From assembly GCF_000026945.1 (NCBI RefSeq), contig NC_012865.1:1-64000 (forward strand): a stretch of DNA of 64,000 nucleotides, in the 5' to 3' direction. Source of the stretch: Candida dubliniensis CD36. Taxonomy: Eukaryota; Ascomycota; Pichiomycetes; Serinales; Debaryomycetaceae. This document shows positions 9,961 through 19,268 of this stretch, one piece after another. The notes beneath the pieces are model-generated. The model was not told where the DNA came from and did no database searches. It was given only the letters and a program-made list of their open reading frames with translations. The position numbers and the translations under genes were made by a program. Position 1 is the stretch's first letter, and the number at the start of each line of letters is the position of its first letter.

Positions 9961-11640
9961 TTACATCCTATTTCTTATCCTTCAACTCCTTGTACACCAG
10001 AACCAATATATGTTGATACAATCCTGCCACCTGTGAACGCATCATAGCACGCATCCAATGATTAAACACTTGAATATCTCCCCTAAGCCGTCTACATCTT
10101 GCATCAACAAACACAGTATAGAAATACAACAACGTCTTGTTCCCAATACAGCCATTGTGACCCTCATTTAAGCATCCACATTCTCGACATACATTTTCCC
10201 TGGGTACCTCAAAGTACGTCTCCATAGCATGCTTCTCCCATTCCTGACCAGCAATTTGCACAGCACTCCCAGTCGATTCAGCTCCTAAAACTTTAAGCAT
10301 CCACTCCTCCGGTTCAAATTTATTAATCTTCGACAAAACTCGTGCATACGTTTCATTCAAAATGTCTCTTCTACTATTCAACTTCAACCCAGTATCATCC
10401 AAAAACAGACACACCAAAAGTTTCTCATCATAGGCTTGAATCATCTTGTCCATACTGCACAACCTCACAAACTTCATCCCCGCTCATTCCTCCTAATATA
10501 ATCCTGCAAGCTAGACTTTGATGCACAACCTTATATCGCTCGCAACAGTTTCTCGAACACTCCTCATCATTCATAAAACACCAATCACACACCCCTTCAA
10601 CCCTCACAACCGGATTACCTTCTAACGTCGTTTTATAGAACTTGAACCATAAATGAAGATTGTCAATACTAATAAATGTATACTTTTTGTCAAGCTCTTC
10701 CAATTTCCTCTTTGCCTGTTCTAGGTCACTCTCCTGCTCTTGTGCACTCTCTTCTACTCGCCGTCTCTTAAATGCAGCCCCCAGCGCCTGCACCATTACT
10801 TTAACAATATCCCTTGTTTCACCATGTGTGTTCAGCACCCCACAACAGTTAAAATGCCCATCCCATTTTAACAGGTAAAACTGACAAATTTGTTTCTTAA
10901 TGCACTCACCAACATCAACACTCTCATCATACCCACCGTCTCGATCACCACTGAGAAATAAAACATACAGCGGCTTGCTTCTAAGTCTACCTATGACTTG
11001 AATAACTTCCGGAACCGTTGCCAATCTGTCTAATCTTCGATATATCCAAGCCTACCGAAGCAGCTTTCGTGGCAAGTATAATCCGTGTCCTACTAATCTG
11101 CTTGTGAGCCAACGCAATGTCACTAGTTTCAGAACTGATGCTCACACTGTTCGGGAAAATATCACCAAACTCTCTAAGCGTCGCGAGGCAGCTAAAATAA
11201 ACGAAAATGATCCCCTCGGAATAGCTCTCTAAAAACCGTTCAACAACACCAACCATACAACCAACCCTCTTCTCATCATCACTCACAAATTTCGACTCAA
11301 TATAAACATTCCGGTTCCGCTCACTAACAACCGCATTATATAGCTTCGGCGACAACAACTTCTCCTCCACCAAAGTTGCAAAATTCTGCGGCAACGTCGC
11401 ACCCAAACTAATAACTTTTTTGAATGATCGTAATATCAGGCACTCGATTCTAGATAATTCGCGAAATTCGCGCTCCTCTAACAAGACCTGGGATTCGTCT
11501 AAAACAAACAACAACAACTCACCCGAATTTCCATAACTTTGTCCGAAATTCAAAAAAAAAAATCCTTCACATGTGTCTTGGTAAGACTCTCAATCGTACC
11601 CACAATCAAATCAATACTATCATCAAACGCATCTAGATGG
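9961..11640 (-). pseudogene. Broken subtelomeric SF2 helicase-like gene
   Basis: Reading 11640 down to 9961 gives one protein broken by three frame changes: at the A-run near 11551-11561, near 11003-11030, and near 10440-10475. The first part holds a helicase motif II-like VLDESQVLL. Next comes an ISLGATLPQNFATLVEEKL segment, then IILATKAASVGLD (motif V region) and VIQVIGRLRS (motif VI). The C-terminal part is Cys-rich (CDWC, CSRNCCERY, VCRECGCLNEG). The Walker A half is missing, because the 5' end runs into the GTGGTCAA repeat block at about 11640. Subtelomeric helicase genes are known from many fungi. The exact family (RecQ-like or other) is not certain. It is clearly inactive here unless the breaks are assembly errors. 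Confidence 0.7.
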
Positions 11641-12030
11641 TCAAAGAAAATGTGTGGTCTAACAAAATCAGTGCTCAAACAAAATGTGTGCTCAAAGAAA
11701 GTGCTACCAAAAATGCGCTCAAAAAAAACCTGTGGTCAAAGAAAATCAGTGGTCAAATCTGCGGTCAAAGAAAACCAGTGCTCAAAGAAAAATGTGTGGT
11801 CAAAAATCAGTGCTCAAAAAATCAGTGCTCAAAAAATCAGTGCTCAAAAAAAATCAGTGCTCAAAGAATATGTGCGGTCAAAGAATATGTGCGGTCAAAT
11901 CTGCAGTCTAAAAATCAGTGCCCTTCAAATCTGCGCTCTTTGGCGCTACCCAAAATGTGGTCAACCAGAGAAAAAAATGTGGTCAAAACTCGGCGCTACC
12001 TAAAAACGTGTGGTCAAAGAAAATCATTAA
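11640..12030. repeat. GTGGTCAA / CAGTGCTCAA simple tandem array
   Basis: Units built from GTGGTCAAA, GAAAATCAGTGCTCAAA and short variants repeat at 15-30 bp spacing. Because the repeat is rich in AAA and TCA, all plus-strand frames stay open and yield Lys, Ser and Gln-rich peptides. These are by-products, not genes. The array replaces the missing 5' half of the helicase-like gene on the minus strand. Confidence 0.85.
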
Positions 12031-13075
12031 TAACTTGCCACACAAAAAGGGTATAACAATGGTTCATTTTCCAAACACAAATTCATTGACCTATCTAACT
12101 GTCTACCAACTATCAGTTTACCACCTCTTGTACTGCTCTTCCTGTGCTCTTCCAAAACTGACCAAAAATCGCTGTTTTTCAAAAAATTCTGATTTTTCGG
12201 GTCGTGCGCGCAAAAAAATCATTTTTTCTCCTGACTCTAAATTTTTAACCTTTTTCTGATGAACAACAACTCAGAGTATACTAAAGTTATAAGCCTAAAA
12301 ACTATATAGTTTATCTCCCTGGACTATGTAGATTCCTATGGTACCCTTATTTTTGCGCTACCATCTAAATTGGGCAAATTATAAGTGCTAACAAACATGT
12401 GGTCAAGAAATGTGGTCAAGAAAAAAACATGTGGTCAAGCTAACAAAGTTTGTTAGCACATGTGGTCAAAAATGCGCGGGTAGCGGTAGATGGTCAAACC
12501 TGCGGTCAAAAAATCAGTGGCCTAAAAATCTGCGCTCTTTGGCGCTACCCAAAATGTGGTCAACCAGAGAAAAAAAATGTGGTCAAAACTCGGCGCTACC
12601 TAAAAACGTGTGGTCAAAGAAAATCATTAATAACTTGCCACACAAAAAGGGTATAACAATGGTTCATTTTCCAAACACAAATTCATTGACCTATCTAACT
12701 GTCTACCAACTATCAGTTTACCACCTCTCCTGGCTGTCCGTCCACGTCTTTCCAAAATTGACCAAAAATCGCTGTTTTTTAAAAAATTCTGATTTTTCGG
12801 GTCGTGCGCGCAAAAAAATCATTTTTTCTCCTGCCCCTGAATTTTTACCCTTTTTCTGATCAACAACAACTCAGTGTATATCAAAGTTATAAGCCTAAAA
12901 ACTATATAGTTTATCTCCCTGAATTATGTAGATTCATATGGTACCCTTACTTTTGCGCTACCGCCTAAATTGGGCAAATTATAAGTGCTAACAAACATGT
13001 GGTCAAGAAATGTGGTCAAAAAAAAAAAACATGTGGTCAAGCTAACAAAGTTTGTTAGCACATGTGGTCAAAAAT
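11907..13075. repeat. Two tandem ~570-bp copies, 599-600 bp apart
   Basis: Copy 1 (about 11907-12474) and copy 2 (about 12507-13075) are nearly identical over long stretches, for instance from TGCGCTCTTTGGCGCTACCC through TTGCCACACAAAAAGGG to CAACTATCAGTTTACCACCTC. Each ends with a hairpin GCTAACAAAGTTTGTTAGC (12439-12457 and 13041-13059) flanked by ACATGTGGTCAA. The near-identity suggests a recent duplication or gene conversion. Frames of 113-149 codons within are artefacts of low complexity and duplication. Confidence 0.9.
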
Positions 13076-13898
13076 GTGGAAACGAAGTTATTTCAACTTG
13101 TTGAACTATCAATTTCAATTTATCGAAAGTATTAGGCTCAGATTTTATTTACCAAAGGTCTTGTTGTAAAACAGGATCTGCAATATTTCATGTGCAGTCC
13201 TTTTGAATTCAACTCAGGGAGTTCGACGAATCCTTTATAATTGCTAATTTATTATTCTCTATTATATACTACTTCTCTTTGGAAGACAATTCATATTTTA
13301 TTACTTTCAATTATTACATACTGATAATTAGCTTCGAATCTATAGAAAGTTAGAGCAACATATATTGTCCGTCGTAATATCTAATTAATAAAACCTAGGA
13401 ATACTTCAGTCTCTTCAGGTAACCAATTTTTTTTAAAAAAAAAAAAAAAAACTCAACAAAAAAAACCACAAAAAATTTTCTTTTTAACAAATTTCCATTC
13501 TAACAAACAAAAAAAAAAACAAAAAAAAACTCAACAAATTTGATTGGACGCTTTTCAAAGACAAGTTCCTAGCCAATTAAAATCATTTTCACCTTGAGAT
13601 CGATAACTAGTTCAAATAAAATGATTATTGATTGACAATATTAGTTATCAATCAAACAAAAAAAAAAACACATACAACCACACCTTCGCAATAATTTTTT
13701 TTTCGCAACCTGCAGCTATTATAAAACACACAAAAACAACACAAAACCCACAAAACCTCACACAAAAAAAAATAATTTTTCCCACCCCAAATAATTTTTC
13801 CTTTGTATTAATTTTTATTACCACAAATTTTATATACCGTTTACAGAACACCTGTTTAAACTCCTTTTTGCAACTTTATCTATCAGTTATTTTTAATT
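13076..13898. other. Possible 5' LTR and leader of a Ty3-type element
   Basis: This A+T-rich interval directly precedes the gag frame. It contains TGTTGAAC at 13099 and CAACA-ending stretches at 13458 and 13536, which would suit LTR ends of the TGTTG...CAACA type. No second copy of the sequence is found downstream, so the LTR cannot be confirmed from the window. The long A-runs and the ATAAAACC at about 13388 resemble leader or LTR sequence. The boundaries are inference only. Confidence 0.35.
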
Positions 13899-15488
13899 AT
13901 GAGTCAAACAAATAAATCTGGACCAAAGAGTCCATCTCCATCTTCTTCTGACACGTCCACTGCAGCTACTACCGATACCTCGACTAATGCTACTAATTTG
14001 GCCTTTCAAGCAAGTGTGGAAGCGAGTGTCAACAAACAGTTACAGGCCTTCCAAGAACAGATGATGGAAATGTTCAATCAATTTGCTAGTCGATATGAAC
14101 AGCAAACAGCACAGGGTATCAATCAAACCCGTGAACAGGAAGCTCGTGACTTTCAAAAATTTAATTCTGCTGGCATGAAGTTGGAATCTCATGTCCAGGA
14201 GGTTGAACAAGAAACTCACGAATTGGAAAAGGAAGTCGGAGCTTTTGAAGAAGCTTATAACAAGCGTGTCCGTTTTGAAGACGAACGTTTTCAACAGGCT
14301 TCTAATGTTATGGCTCAAGCTCAGGACAAGGAATCGGACCTTCAAGAGCAGATTATTGCTTTAAGGGACCAAATGGCTGAGTTAAGTTCTAATCAACTGG
14401 CTACTCTGGCCAATGTTCCTAAACCAGTTTTCGTTACTACTGATGACATTGCCATACAGATTAAACGTATTTTTCCACTGGCTGATTTGACTAATACTGA
14501 TTGGGAACAAACCACCAACAAATTTCCAACCTTTATGGAAGCCTATGTTATTGATTCATCCGATGATGACACTATGGTTACTAAAATCCACCAGATTCAA
14601 AATTATTTCCATGGTAATAAATTAAATAAGTCAGCTTGGCCTTATGCTGCACAGCCTTATTTGCGGGGTGACTTAGCTAACGGTTATCGCTATGCCCAGT
14701 TGAATCCTCTCAATGCTAATTTCCAATGGATCGACATTTTGAATGTAATTAGGGAAAGTCGTAATTGGGATATTTACAATATCCAAAGCACTGTTAAATA
14801 CCAATTGTATGTTCCACAACCTGGTCAACGTGTTACCGAGTACGTCCAACAATTTAGAAATCTTGCCAGTAGTACAACAAGCTTTAAGAACCAATTTTAT
14901 GATGTCAAAGCTACCTTGTTAGGTCACTTATCCAAATATTTCCAGTCTGATATCATCCGTCACAACTTAACCACTATCAACAACGCCCAAACCTTTTTCA
15001 CCACCGTTAACCTGATCTTTATTGGTGTTCATTTTCCAGCTACATCATCATCTGACAATTCTGTGGCCCAAATTGAAACCAACACAGACGGAAATATGGA
15101 TGTGAATTACCTTAACAAATTTTCAAAGAAACCCGGTAACTATAGGTACAACAATAACTCAAACTTTAAAGGAAAACAACAGTATCAGGGAAATTTCACA
15201 CCCAACGGATATAAGTCGAATAGCAACAATTATAATAAGAGCAACAAGGATTATCAGGGTTACAAACGTGATAATAATAGTCGTCGTTTCAAAAAAATTT
15301 ATGAAGTAATCCTTTCTGAGAATGAATCCGACACGTCTGACATTGATGCTAATCTTTCTGAGCTTTCTTCTCCAGCTGAAAACAACAATGACGTCAATGA
15401 GATTGCTGAGCTCGACATCGATGATTTTGATTTCATTGCGAAGCATCGCTTATGTATTTATTTTAGATATGGGTCGTTCAAATCTTAA
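13899..15488 (+). CDS. Ty3/gypsy-type retrotransposon Gag
   Basis: A 529-codon intact frame starts at ATG 13899. Residues 1-30 are Ser/Thr-rich. A long coiled coil follows (about 60-165, with EVEQETHELEKEVGAFEEAY). Then comes a Gag-type region (about 180-390) with IQIKRIFPLADLTNTDW and YVPQPGQRVTEYVQQFRNL. The C-terminal part is Asn/Tyr/Lys-rich (about 415-470), likely for nucleic-acid binding, and the end is acidic. I see no CCHC zinc knuckle. The next frame begins in +1 and carries a protease, as in Gag-Pol organisation. Related elements in this group are Tca3 and Tcd3; the assignment is by structure, not by search. Capsid assembly would be cytoplasmic. The element as a whole is defective because pol is gutted. 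Confidence 0.8.
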   Translation: MSQTNKSGPKSPSPSSSDTSTAATTDTSTNATNLAFQASVEASVNKQLQAFQEQMMEMFNQFASRYEQQTAQGINQTREQEARDFQKFNSAGMKLESHVQEVEQETHELEKEVGAFEEAYNKRVRFEDERFQQASNVMAQAQDKESDLQEQIIALRDQMAELSSNQLATLANVPKPVFVTTDDIAIQIKRIFPLADLTNTDWEQTTNKFPTFMEAYVIDSSDDDTMVTKIHQIQNYFHGNKLNKSAWPYAAQPYLRGDLANGYRYAQLNPLNANFQWIDILNVIRESRNWDIYNIQSTVKYQLYVPQPGQRVTEYVQQFRNLASSTTSFKNQFYDVKATLLGHLSKYFQSDIIRHNLTTINNAQTFFTTVNLIFIGVHFPATSSSDNSVAQIETNTDGNMDVNYLNKFSKKPGNYRYNNNSNFKGKQQYQGNFTPNGYKSNSNNYNKSNKDYQGYKRDNNSRRFKKIYEVILSENESDTSDIDANLSELSSPAENNNDVNEIAELDIDDFDFIAKHRLCIYFRYGSFKS

Positions 15489-15969
15489 GATAATCCTAGA
15501 CACTGGAGCCGCAAATAATTTTGCACCAGTATCTATTGGTACATATTATAGGGATGCCAAAATTTTCCAACTCAAGAATATTATTCGAGTAAAAACAGCT
15601 GACGGAACTATTCATGAAATTACCCAAGGATGCAAAATAATGTTACCACCACCTTTTCGCACCACTTATTTAGCCAATGAATTTGGATGGAAAGAGGGAC
15701 AGTTATCACAATCTTCATTGTTGCAGGACCTCGATGATGACGTACAAGTTCGACTTGCTGAATTGGACGGTGTAAATACAAACGTTGAAAAACATAATGA
15801 TCTTAGGGTTCGTCGAATGGCTTATATTAATCTGATGCGACAACCGTTCCAAAAACTGGCTTCATTTATGAAAGGCGATTGGGTTCTTCTTTTCTCAATT
15901 ACAGTCCATCTTCCTGGACGTCCCTTTTCCATCATCCCCCAATCTGGATATTCCTGTCAACAGAATTGA
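15438..15969 (+). pseudogene. Pol remnant: protease joined to integrase tail
   Basis: The frame is +1 relative to gag and overlaps its end. It reads ILDMGRSNLKIILDTGAAN, the Asp-Thr-Gly-Ala active-site motif of a retroviral-type aspartic protease. Within about 60 residues, after GCKIMLPPPFRTTY, the sequence changes to LQDLDDDVQVRLAELDG, then RVRRMAYINLM and FMKGDWVLLFS. That is the kind of sequence at the C-terminal end of Ty3-type integrase. Reverse transcriptase, RNase H and the integrase core are absent, so a deletion of several kilobases is inferred at about 15640-15665. Without RT and the integrase core this copy cannot move by itself. Confidence 0.65.
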
Positions 15970-16003
15970 CTATTCCCACCCACGCCCACCGTCATACAAC
16001 GAC

Positions 16004-16502
16004 TATGGAAACTCTCAATCAATTTGTTAGTAGACATGACCAGCAAACAGCACAAGGCATCAATCAAACCCGTGAGCAGGAAGCTCGTGATTTTCAGAAA
16101 TTCAATTCTGCTGGTATGAAGTTGGAATCTCATGTCCAGGACGTTGAACACGACACACACCAATTGGAAAAGGAAGTCGGAGCCTTTGAAGAAGCTTATA
16201 ACAAGCGTGTCCGTTTTGAAGACGAACGTTTTCAACACGCTTCGGATATTATGGCCCAAGCTCAGGACAAGGAATCGGACCTTCAAGAGCAGATTACTGC
16301 CTTAAAAGAACAAATGGAAACTTTCAGCACTACCCAACCGGCAGCGGCATCAACTGGCCCCAAGTCCAGCTTTGTTACATCCGAAAACATCGCCACTCAG
16401 ATTAAACGTATTTTTCCCCAAGCCGATTTAACCAACAACGATTGGAATCAACCTACAAACGAATTCCCACCTTTTATGGATTTCAAAATCTTGCTTTGCT
16501 AA
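16004..16502 (+). pseudogene. Second, truncated Gag copy
   Basis: From ATG 16004 the frame repeats the Gag coiled coil almost unchanged (QFVSRHDQQTAQGINQTREQ and VGAFEEAYNKRVRFEDERFQ) and continues to TQIKRIFPQADLTNNDWNQ. It then breaks off in ...EFPPFMD and stops at 16502. It lacks the first ~55 residues and all of the capsid C-terminal part. Differences from the 13899 gag are mostly single substitutions, so this is a separate, slightly diverged element copy in the same orientation. It is joined directly to a minus-strand sequence of another origin at about 16480-16500. Confidence 0.85.
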
Positions 16503-17576
16503 ATTGTTGAAATGATTCCCTGTACCATGTCCGTTTTGATTGCAACGGAAGCAATGGTTGCCGTGTTTACAAGACCATCTTGTATGGAATAAAGTAGGGG
16601 AAGTGGTGCAATATTTGGCAATGGATACCAAATCTAATTTGTGATGTTTCCAAAAGTATCTGCTCTTTTTTTGGAACATTGTTTCCGGACCATCCAATCA
16701 TAAAATAAGACGTAGCATACTTGCGAGGTCTATGAGCTTTTGTTGCTTTTTCTTCAGCATTATGAACTTCACTTTTCAAAATGCTAAATTCGATATTCTC
16801 TTCTGTAGTGGGGATATTTGCTGCCAGCTTGAGTGCTGGCATCCATTCGTCCCTCTTGTTATCAAAAAAGGCATGTATTAATTTTTCAACTTTCCACTCC
16901 TCGGCTGGGTGGAGAAAACAGTAGATGCCGATGTTGTCGTGATGGTTGTTTTTAACAACCACCTTGTATTTGTTTTTACCCACTTGGACTTGTGGGTATT
17001 TTTCCAAATGGCTTTCAATTGCCATTTGTGAATCTAACTCTGGAAACTTATCTGAAAATTCTTCTCCAATTTATGAGTAGATAATTCTGTATGTACCGTC
17101 TGTCATAAATCTTACTCTGAATAAGTCTTTTTCCGCTGCGTAAAGTAATGCCTTCTCCATGTCGGAGTCGGCTCCTTGTTCTCTAATAGTATTTGGGATG
17201 GTTTTTTTCAAGTGGACCTTGATGGCCTCTTGTTGTTCAAAGTAACCTCCATCCGAGTCTCTTTCATCGACCAGATTGGTGTGGTCACCACTATATTTGT
17301 CGGTCACCATGTCGGAGACACATTCTCTAATAAACGCCTTACTGGCGCCGTCTAATCTATTCAACATAGCAGGCCATTGGCTTGCTCCAATGTTCTTCAC
17401 GTAGGTAACCATATTCTCCAACTCCTCCAACTCATGGTCGGTATCTGCATGGGGCTCCATCTCTATTTCTTTTTTGCTTTGGCCAACTGGTGGCCGTACG
17501 TGCCCGTCTTGGTACTCCCCTTCTTCGGTGGTGGCGGTGGCAGCTTTTCTGCAAAATGCACCAACTTCTCTGCCAT
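16500..17576 (-). pseudogene. Zinc-knuckle gag-like (ORF1-type) pseudogene
   Basis: Reading from ATG 17576 leftward gives MAEKLVHFAEKLPPPPPKKG. A frame change at the A-run near 17470-17475 leads into EIEMEPHADTDHELEELENM. There is then an in-frame TAA at 17071-17073, after which the same frame resumes with EEFSDKFPELDSQMAIESHL. Near 16530, in another frame, lies CFRCNQNGHGTGNH, a C-x2-C-x4-H-x4-H version of the retroviral zinc knuckle with the last Cys changed to His. This layout suits the Gag or ORF1 of a copia-type or LINE (Zorro-like) element; I cannot decide which. It is broken at least three times and cut at the junction with the second gag fragment. Confidence 0.5.
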
Positions 17577-17940
17577 GGTCGGCGGCTTGGTTGTCATAAT
17601 TAAAAACGAAACTTAAACTCTCTGAATGCAATAATATGAAGACGCTAGTGTTTTATAAACGGGCCTCCAAGGTGTACTTGTATGTAAAAACTGAACGCAA
17701 AGGACTCACTTGCTTTCGATGGTATATTGCCAATATTTGTAATAACATCCTCCATTATTGAAAATGATAAATTTGGAATAACAATAATAAGTTGTCTTGG
17801 TAGTTTCTTTTTGAGAGGTGTTTGCCCATGACTGGGCCCCCTTCTGGTGAAGAGTAGTAGTTGTTGTTGTTTTTTTTTTTTGGTTGTTCGTTTTTTCTTT
17901 TTGTATAGGCTGGTATGTGTACACACCAATTAACCAAACC
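17577..17940. other. Upstream remnant of the minus-strand element
   Basis: This may be the leader of the minus-strand gag-like pseudogene. It contains a T-rich tract (17870-17883), and its right edge ends at a telomere-like seed GTACGGATG (17941-17949). The minus-strand frames here are overlapping Lys/Thr-rich low-complexity products and are not supported as genes. Confidence 0.35.
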
Positions 17941-18071
17941 GTACGGATGCCCCAGCTTATTGAAAATTGGGGGTGCTTGTCACCCCCTCAGGATGTTGTA
18001 CGGATGAAGACTGGTACGGATGTACAACTTGTACGGATGCAATAGTGGTGTTGAGAGAACTTGTACGGATG
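17941..18071. repeat. Inverted telomere-like seeds, cluster of five
   Basis: GTACGGATG occurs at 17941-17949, 17998-18006, 18014-18022, 18031-18039 and 18063-18071. This is the G-strand form, opposite to the orientation of the terminal array and of the 1.6-9.4 kb seeds. The last two sit in direct repeats with ACTTGTACGGATGCAATA. A GC-rich hairpin (17969-17987) lies between the first two. Confidence 0.85.
17969..17987. repeat. GGGGGTG-CTTGT-CACCCCC hairpin, copy 1
   Basis: A 7-bp perfect stem with a 5-base loop stands out in A+T-rich DNA. An identical copy is at 19303-19321, and a decayed third version (CAGGAGGTTTACCACCCCG) is near 19699-19717. All three lie within about 60 bp of telomere-like seeds. 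Confidence 0.85.
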
Positions 18072-18099
18072 CAATACAGGTGTAGAGAACCTTTAGAGT

Positions 18100-18460
18100 A
18101 GTTAGTCTTAGTAAATTTGTTACAGCTTCACATACAAACTAAATATGCTAGTTTGTTGGTTTTCCTAATTCACAGATAGGCCTTTTAGGGTTTGATTTGA
18201 GTCACTGACAAGCTGAAAAGAGTTGTTCATTTTTGGTTGACAGGAATAGCAATTAGAGCTATTTGTTTTAAGTTAGAAAATTGAGATATAGTTTTTTATT
18301 CTGTAAGTTTATAGACAGGCCAACTACAGTTGTTTGTTTTAAGTCGTAGATAGATGAATTGGAGTGGTTCGTTTTTAAGATTCATACAGAAATCAAATAC
18401 AGTTTATTGTTTATTTTGTGTTTCCTTGCAAATAGACTTGTTTGTTTTTAATCGATTACA
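18100..18460. repeat. Degenerate GTTTGTTTTAAGT repeat
   Basis: Short units containing TTGTTTTAAGT, ATAGACAGGCC and TCACAGATAGGCC-like pieces recur at irregular spacing. The vocabulary matches the 160-bp tandem family at 3450-4260, in the same strand orientation, so the two stretches appear to be related but diverged. No gene is visible. Confidence 0.5.
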
Positions 18461-19259
18461 GTAGATTTCATTTAGCTTCTAATCAATTGATCTGCTCCAG
18501 ATTTCGTAAAATCAAATGTTATTTTTGAGCAATTTATCTCTGTATTTTCGATCCTGTTTCTCACAAAATATCCCCAAAATGAACAATATCCCCATTTGAT
18601 GACTAAACCCCTTATCCTTTGCTCATAACTTAACCATTGCACTTCTCTATACATATAATGGCACCTCTGCCAGCACTGGCTTGTCCTGCTCTAAGATCAC
18701 CCCTGTCATCACCTCATCGTGACTAACCTCCATCATATTGTACTTTTCTTTCCATTGCCATCCTTCACAAGCTTGTATTTTAAACTCAACCTCAACCTAA
18801 ACTGGGTGATCACATACCTACCCGTTATTTCCATCTTCTCAAGAACGGCCTTAGGAATATAAGTTTTGACGTGCCCCGTTGAGCGTATTCGCCCCAGCAC
18901 TCTCCATATCGATCAGGTGCAAGTCTTGCGCCACATCTCCCATCTCCACAAATGTGTAAAACTATCATGAAACTTAATAGGGCTGCCCATGTAACCGTGC
19001 TGGCCAATCAAACTCCCAACCCAAACTCTATTCACATTAAACGTACAACTCAAGTAAATCGTAATCCCACCTGCTTACTGATACTCTGGGTGATATCCCA
19101 CAAGTGCCCACTCTGGGTAGTAGACACACTAAACGATTCCTCAACATGATCTGGCTCTAGTGACTTTGCCATTCCAACATGTGTGCTTTGTATTCCATTT
19201 GTTTGCGATAAATTGTTTTGGCTGTCGAAATATTTTTTTTGGGTTAGGTCGCTCACCAT
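18460..19259 (-). pseudogene. Decayed coding region, family unknown
   Basis: On the minus strand, frames 19259-19050 and 19007-18825 are in the same register, separated only by a few stops. Further coding-like pieces follow in shifted frames (for example KMEITGRYVITQFRLRLSLK near 18780-18830 and MTGVILEQDKPVLAEVPLY near 18660-18710). Alternation of plausible peptides across frames is typical of an old pseudogene. I recognise no domain. It could be an old copy of a subtelomeric gene family or a further part of the helicase-type module. Confidence 0.35.
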
Positions 19260-19268
19260 TTCTAAACC

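Noticed and set aside
11539..12859. Several Lys/Ser/Gln-rich plus-strand frames up to 154 codons
   Set aside because: Made by the GTGGTCAA array and its duplication; similar peptides occur in several frames, the mark of simple repeats.
14040..14345. Minus-strand frame inside gag
   Set aside because: Antisense shadow of the coiled-coil region; it recurs antisense to the second gag copy at 15957-16286 for the same reason.
17645..17937. Three overlapping minus-strand Lys/Thr-rich frames
   Set aside because: Low complexity from an A/T-rich leader; no start context or domain.
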